Part shown: positions 1 through 11,030 of the stretch, piece by piece
Layout of the letters: each line of letters opens with the position of its first letter
Numbering within the stretch: the stretch's first letter is position 1
Assembly: GCA_965283955.1 (NCBI GenBank)
Contig: CBDIQW010000003.1
Coordinates: 1 to 64,000 of the forward strand
DNA length: 64,000 nt
Source: Emticicia sp965283955
GTDB taxonomy: Bacteria; Bacteroidota; Bacteroidia; Cytophagales; Spirosomataceae
Direction: 5' to 3'
Position numbers and translations under genes: made by a program
Notes under the pieces: generated by a model
The model's database searches: none
What the model saw: only the letters and a program-made list of their open reading frames with translations
Told to the model about the DNA's origin: nothing

Positions 1-308
1 ATTCGTTGGCACTTGATTTAGCCGAAATTTTTAAGCCTATTTTAGTTGACCGCACCATATTTAGTTTACTCAATAAAAAACAGATTCAAGCCTCAGATTT
101 CCGACAAGAACTCAATCGTTGTGTGATGAAAGATTCAGCAAGAAAGACATTTGCACAAGCCTTTGAAGACAAACTAAAAGAAACCTTTAAACACCGAAGT
201 TTAGGACGAAACGTAAGCTATAAGCATTTGGTAAAGTTGGAATGTTATAAACTGAGTAAACATTTACTTGGGATCGAAGAGTATAAACCATTTAAGATGA
301 ATTGGTAG
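1..308 (+). CDS. cas1: CRISPR-associated endonuclease Cas1, C-terminal part (cut by window edge)
   Basis: About 100 residues of the C-terminal, all-helical catalytic half of Cas1, the metal-dependent integrase that inserts new spacers together with Cas2. Visible hallmarks are the segment LALDLAEIFKPILVDR, matching the conserved helix that carries the last metal-binding acidic residues (D..E), and the family-typical tail LLGIEEYKPFKMNW. The start lies outside the window, so length and the other catalytic residues cannot be judged. It is followed after 84 bp by cas2, then the leader and array, the usual adaptation-module order. The tail and the repeat ending in ATTGAAAC resemble type I-B/III systems, but no interference genes are in the window, so the subtype is inference. 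Confidence 0.9.
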   Translation, partial: SLALDLAEIFKPILVDRTIFSLLNKKQIQASDFRQELNRCVMKDSARKTFAQAFEDKLKETFKHRSLGRNVSYKHLVKLECYKLSKHLLGIEEYKPFKMNW

Positions 309-312
309 TTTC

Positions 313-328
313 GACAGCTTCGGCTGTC
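313..328 (+). other. UUCG-tetraloop hairpin between cas1 and cas2
   Basis: GACAGC-TTCG-GCTGTC forms a perfect 6-bp stem closed by a C(UUCG)G tetraloop, an unusually stable RNA hairpin, 5 bp after the cas1 stop. There is no T-run after it, so it is a poor intrinsic terminator. It may stabilise the 3' end of cas1 mRNA or attenuate into cas2; that role is inference. Confidence 0.5.
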
Positions 329-392
329 CGATACGCTCACCTACCGAATGTTGAATAGTTGGTTAGTGAATTTCAAATAAATTATTTGCTCA

Positions 393-671
393 ATGTATAT
401 AATTCTTGTTTACGATATAGCGTCGGCCAATGGTGGAGAAAAAAGAGTAGGCAAGATGCTGAAACATTGCCGAAAATACTTAAATTGGATTCAGAATTCA
501 GTTTTTGAAGGCGAAATTTCTGATGTGAAATTGAAGGAGATGCTGTATGTGGCTCGAAAGATAATGAATGAGGAAACGGATAGTATTATTCTTTTTAAAA
601 GCCGTGATGAACGATGGCTCGACAAAGAAGTGATAGGCATAGAACGGATGATGACGGATAATTTTTTGTAA
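393..671 (+). CDS. cas2: CRISPR-associated protein Cas2
   Basis: A 92-residue protein, the normal Cas2 length. It begins MYIILVYDI, the first beta-strand of the ferredoxin-like fold with its conserved Asp; the small dimer forms the scaffold of the Cas1-Cas2 integrase. A later DSIILFKSRD segment fits the fourth strand. It lies directly downstream of cas1 on the same strand and about 200 bp before the first repeat, so it should be co-transcribed with cas1. The ATG at 393 gives the conserved N-terminus and there is no better upstream start. Whether this Cas2 retains any nuclease activity cannot be told from sequence. Confidence 0.95.
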   Translation: MYIILVYDIASANGGEKRVGKMLKHCRKYLNWIQNSVFEGEISDVKLKEMLYVARKIMNEETDSIILFKSRDERWLDKEVIGIERMMTDNFL

Positions 672-875
672 GTATTGTCGTCGAACTCCGAGATTTCAAA
701 AAATAATGTTCTTTGACATCATGAAAAATAATAAAATACGATATAAGTCATTGATAATCAATAGTCGTCGAATTCCCAATAAAAAACTATTATTGGCGTT
801 CGACGATTTTTGCTACTTGTTTTTGAGTCGCAAAAACCGCTACTTTTTGCATCACCAAGGCCGTTTTTCAAACGG
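672..875 (+). promoter_or_regulatory. CRISPR leader
   Basis: A 204-bp AT-rich stretch between cas2 and the first repeat, in the position expected of the leader that drives array transcription and directs integration. It contains a direct repeat TCGTCGAAyTCC at 678 and 765, an imperfect inverted repeat (765-780 against 791-806, TCGTCGAA...TTCGACGA), and a short hairpin CCGTTT-TTC-AAACGG (861-875) touching the first repeat. These could position Cas1-Cas2 or a DNA-bending factor; this is inference. An open frame at 706-909 runs into the repeat and shows no protein-like features. Confidence 0.8.
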
Positions 876-1425
876 ACTCCAATCGCACCTTTATGGAATT
901 GAAACATAATCGTTGCAATAGATTGGAGTGATTTAGGAGTACTCCAATCGCACCTTTATGGAATTGAAACCTTTTTAATGAAAGATTAAAACTACCTTCT
1001 TTAATTACTCCAATCGCACCTTTATGGAATTGAAACTTTACAACAATTTCTCTAACTTCACCACAACCTTCCGACTCCAATCGCACCTTTATGGAATTGA
1101 AACAATAATACAGCAAGTATCGTAATAAACGGCATGCTTACTCCAATCGCACCTTTATGGAATTGAAACGCAAATGAGAGAACCAAGAAAAATAAAACTT
1201 TACTCCAATCGCACCTTTATGGAATTGAAACAGTAAAGGCTATTTCAAAAGCAAAGATAGATTACTCCAATCGCACCTTTATGGAATTGAAACTGCGTAA
1301 GCAGGTGACAAATAAAGAGAAGGAAGAGGACTCCAATCGCACCTTTATGGAATTGAAACATCACTGCATTTGATGAGTTTCTATACACCGCCAAAACTCC
1401 AATCGCACCTTTATGGAATTGAAAC

Positions 1426-1461
1426 GTTATCAGAGTAATTGCAAGTATTTTCCATATTCTT
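1426..1461 (+). repeat. CRISPR spacer present twice in the array (copy 1)
   Basis: This 36-bp spacer (starts GTTATCAGAGTAATTG, ends CATATTCTT) is identical to the one at 2070-2105. Exact spacer duplication within one array usually reflects recombination between repeats or an assembly duplication. The neighbouring spacers of the two copies differ, so it is not a simple block duplication. Confidence 0.9.
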
Positions 1462-2069
1462 ACTCCAATCGCACCTTTATGGAATTGAAACGCCTAATGA
1501 AGATTTCTAAATCAGTAAATAAACATAACTCCAATCGCACCTTTATGGAATTGAAACAGATTTAAAGCCGATTATTGAAGCTGCTCCGAGTGACTCCAAT
1601 CGCACCTTTATGGAATTGAAACTTGAGGGGCTTTTTATTTTAAAAAGATAGATTACTCCAATCGCACCTTTATGGAATTGAAACGCCTAATGAAGATTTC
1701 GAATCCGAAGCGTTTTCCACTCCAATCGCACCTTTATGGAATTGAAACTTGCTAATGACCCTGCCACCAGGTAACATTTCCGTACTCCAATCGCACCTTT
1801 ATGGAATTGAAACGTTCAACTAAAATCTGTTGGATTAAATGAAGTGATACTCCAATCGCACCTTTATGGAATTGAAACTTTACAACAATTTCTAACGTAA
1901 CGACAGGTACACTCCAATCGCACCTTTATGGAATTGAAACCTTTTTCACAATGAGTTGATAAAAGCTTCAGCAACTCCAATCGCACCTTTATGGAATTGA
2001 AACGCAGGAACAACGAGTATTGCAATCAATGGCATGACTACTCCAATCGCACCTTTATGGAATTGAAAC

Positions 2070-2105
2070 GTTATCAGAGTAATTGCAAGTATTTTCCATA
2101 TTCTT
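2070..2105 (+). repeat. CRISPR spacer present twice in the array (copy 2)
   Basis: Identical over 36 bp to the spacer at 1426-1461. Its first ten bases (GTTATCAGAG) also open the otherwise different spacers at 4785 and 5064. Confidence 0.9.
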
Positions 2106-5100
2106 ACTCCAATCGCACCTTTATGGAATTGAAACTCGGCCATTCCGCCAGAACTACCTTCTTTAATTACTCCAATCGCACCTTTATGGAATTGAAACAA
2201 TATTGCATTTTAGAGCGAAAAAGTCTCTACTCCAATCGCACCTTTATGGAATTGAAACTATCGAAAATTACATTACGGTAAATATGAACTCCAATCGCAC
2301 CTTTATGGAATTGAAACATGGATTAATTCTTTGGTTTCTTGCGTGACGTTAACTCCAATCGCACCTTTATGGAATTGAAACACGATTCAAGTCCAACGTT
2401 GCCGATAACTTCAGCAAACTCCAATCGCACCTTTATGGAATTGAAACTAAACTGCTAATTTGGCCTACTTAGAAACATCCTCAACTCCAATCGCACCTTT
2501 ATGGAATTGAAACAATAATCCTGAGAAAACATTGGCTTATGCTTCGTATACTCCAATCGCACCTTTATGGAATTGAAACGGTTACGCCCCAAGTTGATGG
2601 CAGTTCGAGCGTGCCTACTCCAATCGCACCTTTATGGAATTGAAACTATTAATCTAAAACTTGGGACTCGGTGTTGCGGTTACTCCAATCGCACCTTTAT
2701 GGAATTGAAACAGAGGTATCTACTGCCGATTCCTTTGAAGCTGCTCCGTAGTGACTCCAATCGCACCTTTATGGAATTGAAACTCTATGGTCGAAAAATT
2801 TGCAAACCTTTTACTGTCTACTCCAATCGCACCTTTATGGAATTGAAACAAAGGATAATTCGAGCAAATACCCAACCGTACACAAAAAACTCCAATCGCA
2901 CCTTTATGGAATTGAAACTGTGTTTACGAACTTAAAATTGTGGAGTCGGAAGAAACTCCAATCGCACCTTTATGGAATTGAAACACTCTCTGCAAATAAG
3001 CAAAAGCGAGCAAATTTTTTGACTCCAATCGCACCTTTATGGAATTGAAACAAAGGATAATTCGGAACTCCCGAAACTTTAATTTTGACTCCAATCGCAC
3101 CTTTATGGAATTGAAACGCGGTGATTTGAAGTCTTTTGCAACTGATTCGGTAGCTATTACTCCAATCGCACCTTTATGGAATTGAAACTCACACCGTACT
3201 GCTTTGCCTTGCCTCGCTGAGCAAACTCCAATCGCACCTTTATGGAATTGAAACAAAAGCCAATGCGGTCAGCCATACCTTTCTTAATAGACTCCAATCG
3301 CACCTTTATGGAATTGAAACCTTTTTCAACAACTCCTGTAAGCCCATGCTTTGAGTTACTCCAATCGCACCTTTATGGAATTGAAACCTTTTTCAACGAA
3401 CGCCTATAACTACCTTCTTTAATGACTCCAATCGCACCTTTATGGAATTGAAACGCGATTGATTACCTTCTACAAAGTGCTGAAATATGAACTCCAATCG
3501 CACCTTTATGGAATTGAAACGTTGAAAGAATAATGGAAGTCGACGATAACTTCTTACTCCAATCGCACCTTTATGGAATTGAAACAACAAAACGCACATT
3601 GTTGTGCTGTCTACGGCATAGCTTACTCCAATCGCACCTTTATGGAATTGAAACACTCCAAAATTCAATGAGTTGATAAAAGCTTCAGCAACTCCAATCG
3701 CACCTTTATGGAATTGAAACAGTTCTATGAAATCATTAGGACTCGGTGTTGCGGTTACTCCAATCGCACCTTTATGGAATTGAAACGTAGCCGAGAGCAT
3801 TGTAGAGGGGTCAGAAGAGCGTTTACTCCAATCGCACCTTTATGGAATTGAAACATTGCTGGCCGTGCTGCTACTATACGTAAATTTTTCACTCCAATCG
3901 CACCTTTATGGAATTGAAACAGTAACGAAACTTACGCCTCACAATTAGCCCGTTCGACTCCAATCGCACCTTTATGGAATTGAAACTCAACAAATACCGA
4001 AATGCCGAAATCAGAAAGGTTAACTCCAATCGCACCTTTATGGAATTGAAACTTATTTTTTTGTTGCGTTCGAGTGCAAGCAAAACCTACTCCAATCGCA
4101 CCTTTATGGAATTGAAACGTTCAACTAAAATAAAACTGAAGAAGAAAAACAACTCCAATCGCACCTTTATGGAATTGAAACTTATCCAAGCTGCCTCGTT
4201 AGCTGCTTCGGTAATAAACTCCAATCGCACCTTTATGGAATTGAAACAATATATTGGCTAATCAAACTCATGGCAAATACTAAACTCCAATCGCACCTTT
4301 ATGGAATTGAAACACGGTGATTTAAAGACATTAACAACGATTGAATATTACTCCAATCGCACCTTTATGGAATTGAAACGTCGGATCTGCATCGAGCGTT
4401 GTGAGCAGAATACCAACTCCAATCGCACCTTTATGGAATTGAAACCTTGTTCAACTAAAACCTCCCGATCACCCTGATTTTGACTCCAATCGCACCTTTA
4501 TGGAATTGAAACGCAAGAGGAAATAGAACTTAACGGGAAGCGGACAGCTCGAAACTCCAATCGCACCTTTATGGAATTGAAACCTAAGTTCCGGCGGAAG
4601 CGCGTCCCAACCGTACGAAAAAACTCCAATCGCACCTGTATGGAATTGAAACGTTGAATAGAGCAAGTATCGTAATACACGGCATGCTTACTCCAATCGC
4701 ACCTTTATGGAATTGAAACATGAAACCGCTCGACAGAGGCCGTTTTTCAAACGGACTCCAATCGCACCTTTATGGAATTGAAACGTTATCAGAGCATTTG
4801 CATAGTATTTTCGGCATGCTTACTCCAATCGCACCTTTTGTATGGAATTGAAACTTTTCTAAGGTTTAAAAATCAGAGGTTTTCTAAATCCACTCCAATC
4901 GCACCTTTATGGAATTGAAACACGGTGATTTAAAGACATTAGACAACGATCGCATCATTACTCCAATCGCACCTTTATGGAATTGAAACGCAGGAACTGC
5001 GAGTATTGGCCTAGGCGTTAGAAACGGTCCTCAACTCCAATCGCACCTTTATGGAATTGAAACGTTATCAGAGTGATTGCAAGGGAAGCGGACAGCTCGA

Positions 5101-7810
5101 AACTCCAATCGCACCTTTATGGAATTGAAACAAAGAGGAAATGAAAGACTCGGTGAATGGCAGATAGACTCCAATCGCACCTTTATGGAATTGAAACCAA
5201 AGTATTGAATTACTTACTTTCTACGCCCCCCACTCCAATCGCACCTTTATGGAATTGAAACGTCGCTCTGATAATTTCCGTTGCTGTATCCCTGATTTGA
5301 CTCCAATCGCACCTTTATGGAATTGAAACGCCTAATGAAGATTTCCGAAATCAGTAAATGAGTGTAACTCCAATCGCACCTTTATGGAATTGAAACGGTT
5401 ACGAACCCCACGCCGTCGCATTTAGGCCGTTCGACTCCAATCGCACCTTTATGGAATTGAAACTGTTTCGAGATATGGTACAGTTCTGCTTGTTTTTGCA
5501 CTCCAATCGCACCTTTATGGAATTGAAACCAACAAAAAAAGCGTGTTTTTTTGTCCTTTAAAACCACTCCAATCGCACCTTTATGGAATTGAAACGTTCA
5601 TCTAGAGTAATCTGCTGGAGTAAATGACCGCCGATACTCCAATCGCACCTTTATGGAATTGAAACGTCAGGATCTCGCTTCGCCCTTGATTAAAGCTCTC
5701 GGCAACTCCAATCGCACCTTTATGGAATTGAAACAAGCAGCACAGTTGAAAAGTAAAGTATAGCTCAAGACTCCAATCGCACCTTTATGGAATTGAAACA
5801 AGGATTTTTCAAGCATTTCAAAGGTTGTCGTTAAACTCCAATCGCACCTTTATGGAATTGAAACTAGTAATAAAAAAGCCCCAAGGTCGCAGCTAAGACT
5901 CCAATCGCACCTTTATGGAATTGAAACCTTTTTGAATAACATAAATCTATACTTGCCTCGTGACTCCAATCGCACCTTTATGGAATTGAAACATCATCAA
6001 CTCACATTCTCCTATTGATTTTAGGTAACTCCAATCGCACCTTTATGGAATTGAAACAATATTGCATTTGCTGAAGTCATCACCCTGTTTGACTCCAATC
6101 GCACCTTTATGGAATTGAAACAACAAAACGCACATTGTTGTACTTTCTACGCCCCCCACTCCAATCGCACCTTTATGGAATTGAAACAACACCAGATATT
6201 AGCTTTGAAAATATCAAAGATTTACTCCAATCGCACCTTTATGGAATTGAAACTTGCCATCTTTCCCGACAACTGAACCTTCAGGGATAACTCCAATCGC
6301 ACCTTTATGGAATTGAAACTTTCAGGAAAAATAATCACTGAAAATTACTTTAACACTCCAATCGCACCTTTATGGAATTGAAACTGTTGATTTCTGTACG
6401 AGTGAGGCGAAGAGCGTTTACTCCAATCGCACCTTTATGGAATTGAAACAAAAAACCTCACCAACTCTCGCAATTTCAGATAGGACTCCAATCGCACCTT
6501 TATGGAATTGAAACTAGTTTAGATTGAGTCGGTTGAGGGTTTGGAACTGCACTCCAATCGCACCTTTATGGAATTGAAACAACATAACTGTACTTTATAG
6601 CTGGAAACATACGGGGACTCCAATCGCACCTTTATGGAATTGAAACGGTATACGACCGATGAAATTTGAAAGTCAGTACATAACTCCAATCGCACCTTTA
6701 TGGAATTGAAACTACTACAACAAAAAGTTGGCGGACTGGGAGCGACGCACTCCAATCGCACCTTTATGGAATTGAAACTCTATGGTCGAAAAATCAAACT
6801 TTAAGTTTGGTAGACTCCAATCGCACCTTTATGGAATTGAAACTTGGTTGATTCTAATTTGGTTTGGTATCGAATTTATACTCCAATCGCACCTTTATGG
6901 AATTGAAACGAAATTGTTCCGCCCATAACTTTTTGAATCTGAGTAACTCCAATCGCACCTTTATGGAATTGAAACAATTTTACCGATGAACAAATTGCCA
7001 AAGAGTTTGCTCTCCAATCGCACCTTTATGGAATTGAAACAGCACTACTTGCAAAGGTAAATGCTATCGAATCAGACTCCAATCGCACCTTTATGGAATT
7101 GAAACTTTACAACAATTTCTCTGAATACCTTGTATTCCACTCCAATCGCACCTTTATGGAATTGAAACGTACAGGCATTTTTACTAAGGAATCAGTAACG
7201 AAAGACTCCAATCGCACCTTTATGGAATTGAAACAGTAACGGCCGATGCTGTTTGCGATGCTGAACCACCAACTCCAATCGCACAGCTTCATGGAATTGA
7301 AACGTATTTATCACGGTTTGCATTAGGTGAAGCCCACGAACTCCAATCGCACCTTTATGGAATTGAAACCAAAGTATTGAATTACTTCAACGTAACGACA
7401 GGTACACTCCAATCGCACCTTTATGGAATTGAAACATTTTGCAAACTACTTGATGCGGTTAGGTTTATGTTTACTCCAATCGCACCTTTATGGAATTGAA
7501 ACTCGGCCATTCCGCCAGGGCTATCAACTACTTCGACAACTCCAATCGCACCTTTATGGAATTGAAACCATAGGACAAAAAAACGTACATTTGAAAAACA
7601 AAAACTCCAATCGCACCTTTATGGAATTGAAACTTTACAGAAGGGAGCAAAAGAATAAAAAGTATTTTTACTCCAATCGCACCTTTATGGAATTGAAACC
7701 TTCGGTGGGGCTGGATTAATGGAGGTCTCATGGGTACTCCAATCGCACCTTTATGGAATTGAAACTGTATTTCCAGAAAAATTTGTTTTCTTCGAATTTT
7801 CACTCCAATC

Positions 7811-7848
7811 GAGGTTCTTATAGTAAATAGCCGAAAAATTAACCTTTC
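7811..7848 (+). repeat. Tn3-family left inverted repeat
   Basis: 38-bp terminal repeat starting GAGGTTCTTATAG. It is complementary to 11636-11673 with two mismatches. Its first G doubles as the last retained base of the interrupted CRISPR repeat. The tnpA stop codon lies about 12 bp inside it, within the longer region of similarity. Confidence 0.93.
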
Positions 7849-7859
7849 AAACTAATTAT

Positions 7860-10800
7860 TTAGTTGGTTTTAGGATTTCTCAAAGGTCTTAATCCATTAT
7901 CTTCTAATTTAATTTCAGAATTAAACGTATATTTTCCAAGCCGATTAATATGTTCAAACGGTGCAGGTGAAATGTGTACAAAGTCATCTTCTTTAAGCGG
8001 TTGGCCGCCCATTTCAAATCCTTCTTTTTGAAGTTGTTTTAGAACTTCTTGAATATAAACAGTATTCCAAACCGTAACGAAATTTGTAAGCAAATTGAGC
8101 ATTCTTGCAGTAATTTGTTGCTCATTTTCCTGTTTTTTACGGATAATACCATCCCCCCCGAACCATAAGTAAGACCGTAGATTATGTAATTGCTCACCTT
8201 TGTTTAGCTGTGTATTAATTCGATGTCTGAGTGGTAAATGGAGCAGATATTTGAAAATAAAAATAGTCTTACACAGTTGCCCATAAGTTTGTAAAACATA
8301 CATGAGATTGTTTTGTCGTGGATAGGCTTGCAATTTGCTGATTAGTAAAGATGCCGAAACTGTACCCGTCAATATGGATGCAGCCACTCTCTGCAATTCA
8401 TCTATATTGCTTTTGAGATAGTCAATACTGACAGTACCAGTAAATTTTAATTCAGGATAGTCCAATTCTACGTTTTGGTTGGCTATTTTGATTTTGTAAA
8501 GTCGTTGATTCTTAATATCTCGAATTCTGGGGGCAAAAGTTTTGCCTACCAAATCGAATAAAGCAAAATTCAAGTCAGTATAACCATGTGTGTCTGTGGT
8601 ATGTTCAAGGATATTGAGGTCTGTTTCATTGGTAAGAATTTCGTCCAAAACATACGTGGCATCACGTTCATTGGTCGGAATCACCTTTGAACCATACTGA
8701 CTGTATTGGTCAGCAGTATGGGTGTAAAATGTAATACCTTTGCCATAGCCAAAGTATTTGGGAAGGGCTGTTGCATTTCTAATTTTACCACTTGTTGCAA
8801 ATCTTTGTCCATCCGAAGATGATAGTGTTCCACTACCCCAATAAGCACTCAACCATTGTTTTGAGTGAAAATTAACCAATAAATCGTTTGCTTTTTTGAT
8901 GTTTTCGTCTGAAAAATTATTATTTGCCACCCACCAAAGCGAACGATAATCAATTTCGGAAGAACGATCGGACCGCCGATGCGGCTAAATCCATCAACGA
9001 AAGATTGCAAGCATTCGACAAAAGTGCTGCATAAATCATTGCTTGGCTTTGTGCTGAATTCGTTTCAGCATTCTCTGAAAATTCTTTGGAGTAGTTTACC
9101 CAACTATCCACCTCTCTAATCATTTCAACAATGCCTACTTTGGGCAATCGAATTTTGATTTGCTCCTTTAATTCTTTAACAGAATCGTTCAATGTTTCTG
9201 CTTCAAGAGGTGGTACAATCAACACACCATCTTCAATTCTGATTTCAACACCACTTTTCAGTAAGTATTTAAGAGGTGGCAATAGTTCTTTAAATTCTGT
9301 AACTTTTTCATCAATTCTTTCAATCAAATCTAAACCACCAAATGGTAAACTTATTTGCTTAGAATCTATCAACCAACGCTGTTTAGGGATTAAAAAGCTA
9401 TTGAAATCGGCATATTTTCTTGATAATTCTATGAAAACATCTCCAGATAAAAGCCTATCCCGGAGTACCAATAGTACACAAAGTTCGTAGGCTTGATTTT
9501 GAATGGACTCTCCTTCAAACACCACTTTTTGCCATGTTTGACTAATGAAATTTGTTGGTGCAGATTCAGGTATTTTCCGTTTCATCCCACTTTGCAATTC
9601 TTTCACGATAGCAAGACCTTTTTCAAAATTATCTTTGTTAAAAGCCATTTTGAAATCAATCTGTTGGAGTAATTTAGGTGTAAATTGTTTAAAACGACCG
9701 TAAGATTTGATTAAAAAATGGAGATAGGATTGCTCCAAAGGCTTATTTATCTTCAAAATCGTATCAATAGCTTCTTTGATTTGCTCTTTGGATAGATTTT
9801 CAAATATTTTTTCTCTCAGTAAATTATTCTCTATACTATCATCTAAAAGCATTTCGGATGCTTTTGTAAGGGTACTGACTGCTTGTTTTTGTGTTTTTAT
9901 TGAGTTTATCTGATAAAGTTCATGGGCTTTTTTTGCTTCTGAAATAGCATGAATCCAAAAGCTTTGATACATAGAAATGACCGTATCAGTCATTTCTAAC
10001 AAGGTTTCTCGTAAAAAACAAACTAAGGCGGGGTGCCGTTTTGGGCTTGACATTCTTTGTAAATATTGATTGGTGTTATTACGAACCACATTTGCCAATT
10101 TCTTTTGACGATTCACAGGTATCATTGTCAAATCCCATTGATGAACAAACATTCCCTTCAAAAAAGCTATTTTTTCAAGTGCCTCATTGATACTTTTTGC
10201 TGTACTTGAAACAGGATAATTGCTTAACCAGCGATGTTTGGTTTGTTTGAGAAGTGTATCAAAAACCAACAGGTTGTCTAATGTTTTTTCAAACTCGGTA
10301 GTCCAGAAGTTAGATAGGCGGCCATAGGTTTCTTGATGGATTTGTTCCTCAATCCCCAGTACAATCCTTTCTAATGTTCCAATACTTGGACGTATAATCT
10401 TATCTTGGAGCAATTTGTTACATAGTTTTTCTAAAAGCCACCTTTGATTGTCATGTTCCATTCCTTGATGAACGAGCCATTTTTCTATCATTGGAGCATC
10501 CATAGGTTGCCATTTTCGGAGCTGGTAATGTTTTAGAATTTGTTGTAAATGCTCTGTTCTTATTTTTCCATGTTGCGTATAGTCTTTCAAATTAATAGAG
10601 TCAGAACCTTTTGGGTTAATTTGCTTTAAAACAAATTTGACCAAAATAGCAGGAGTTATCATTTCCCAATCGCCGGGTAAGTAGCCAATATAACGAAGTA
10701 ATCCAATTTGAATAAAAACAGCTACTCTGTTTAGTGTTCCATAAAAAGATTCAACGATAGGTTTATCTTCTCTCCGAATGTAAAAGTATTGTTGCATAAT

Positions 10801-10869
10801 AGAATCATCAATGGGTGGAAAGCCATCAAAAGCTATCCGTTCTTGTTGCGTTAAAAAGGAAGATGCCAT
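7860..10869 (-). pseudogene. tnpA: Tn3-family transposase TnpA, split by one frameshift
   Basis: Transposase that cuts the terminal repeats and joins them to the target in replicative transposition. The N-terminal part (10869 to 8950) holds the DUF4158-type DNA-binding region. The C-terminal part (to 7860) holds the DDE domain, with recognisable NERDATYVLDEIL, TTDTHGYTDLNFALFDLVG and the glutamate region NEQQITARMLNLLTN. Together they give about 1,000 residues, the family norm. The two frames meet at about 8971-8980: the first ends ...DLAASAVRSFF while the other frame continues DRSSEIDYRSLWWVANNNF, so one base is gained or lost. I chose the ATG at 10869 (MASSFLTQQERIAFDG); the upstream extension is hydrophobic and unlike the family. 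Inactive as written, unless the lesion is a sequencing error. Confidence 0.9.
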
Positions 10870-11030
10870 AATTATCAGTATAATTAAACGTGCGTTTATT
10901 TGGACTTTTGCAAACACCTAAACCAAATCACAAAATAATTCTTTTTATGGTGTTATTTGTATATATTTGTTGTATATCAAACAAAGTATATTTAACGTTT
11001 TCAAATATTGAATAACTATATACAATCAGA
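10870..11030. promoter_or_regulatory. Divergent tnpA/tnpR promoter region and candidate res site
   Basis: 161 bp of very AT-rich DNA between the divergent transposase and resolvase starts, where Tn3 elements carry res. It has overlapping dyads built on TTTGTTGTATATCAAACAAA-like sequence around 10965-10990 and a TATATTTG string (10962) fitting the Bacteroidota TAnnTTTG box. The three resolvase subsites cannot be delimited by eye. Confidence 0.55.

Larger units (their letters stand above)
876..7811 (+). CRISPR. CRISPR array, 105 complete repeats plus one truncated repeat
   Basis: A 30-bp direct repeat, beginning ACTCCAATCGCACC and ending TATGGAATTGAAAC, recurs at a period of about 66 bp from 876 to 7765. 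Spacers are 30-44 bp, mostly 35-37. Hand count is 105 full-length repeats; a 106th starts at 7802 and is cut after 10 bp by a Tn3-family inverted repeat. Variant repeats are at 4623 (T to G), 4822 (3-bp insertion, 33 bp), 7011 (first base changed) and 7272 (32 bp, altered centre). The leader and cas1-cas2 lie at the left, so crRNA transcription is rightward and the oldest spacers are at the right. Many spacers share their first or last half with others. Open frames inside the array only read through repeats. Confidence 0.99.

Noticed and set aside
706..909. 67-codon frame in the leader.
   Set aside because: Runs into the first CRISPR repeat and overlaps the leader dyads; no protein-like features.
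876..7801. Overlapping protospacers or primed acquisition as the explanation of shared spacer halves.
   Set aside because: Shared blocks always align exactly at the repeat boundary, whereas overlapping protospacers would be shifted relative to it.
876..7801. Self-targeting spacers against genes in this window.
   Set aside because: A limited by-eye comparison found no match, but it was not exhaustive; a sequence search of all spacers against the replicon would settle it.
876..7803. Many open frames on both strands across the array (for example 868-1116, 1991-2281, 3393-3800, 7423-7719) with repeated FQFHKGAIGV or SNRTFMELK motifs.
   Set aside because: They are translations of the 30-bp CRISPR repeat; the apparent protein repeats follow the repeat-spacer period and have no independent coding signal.
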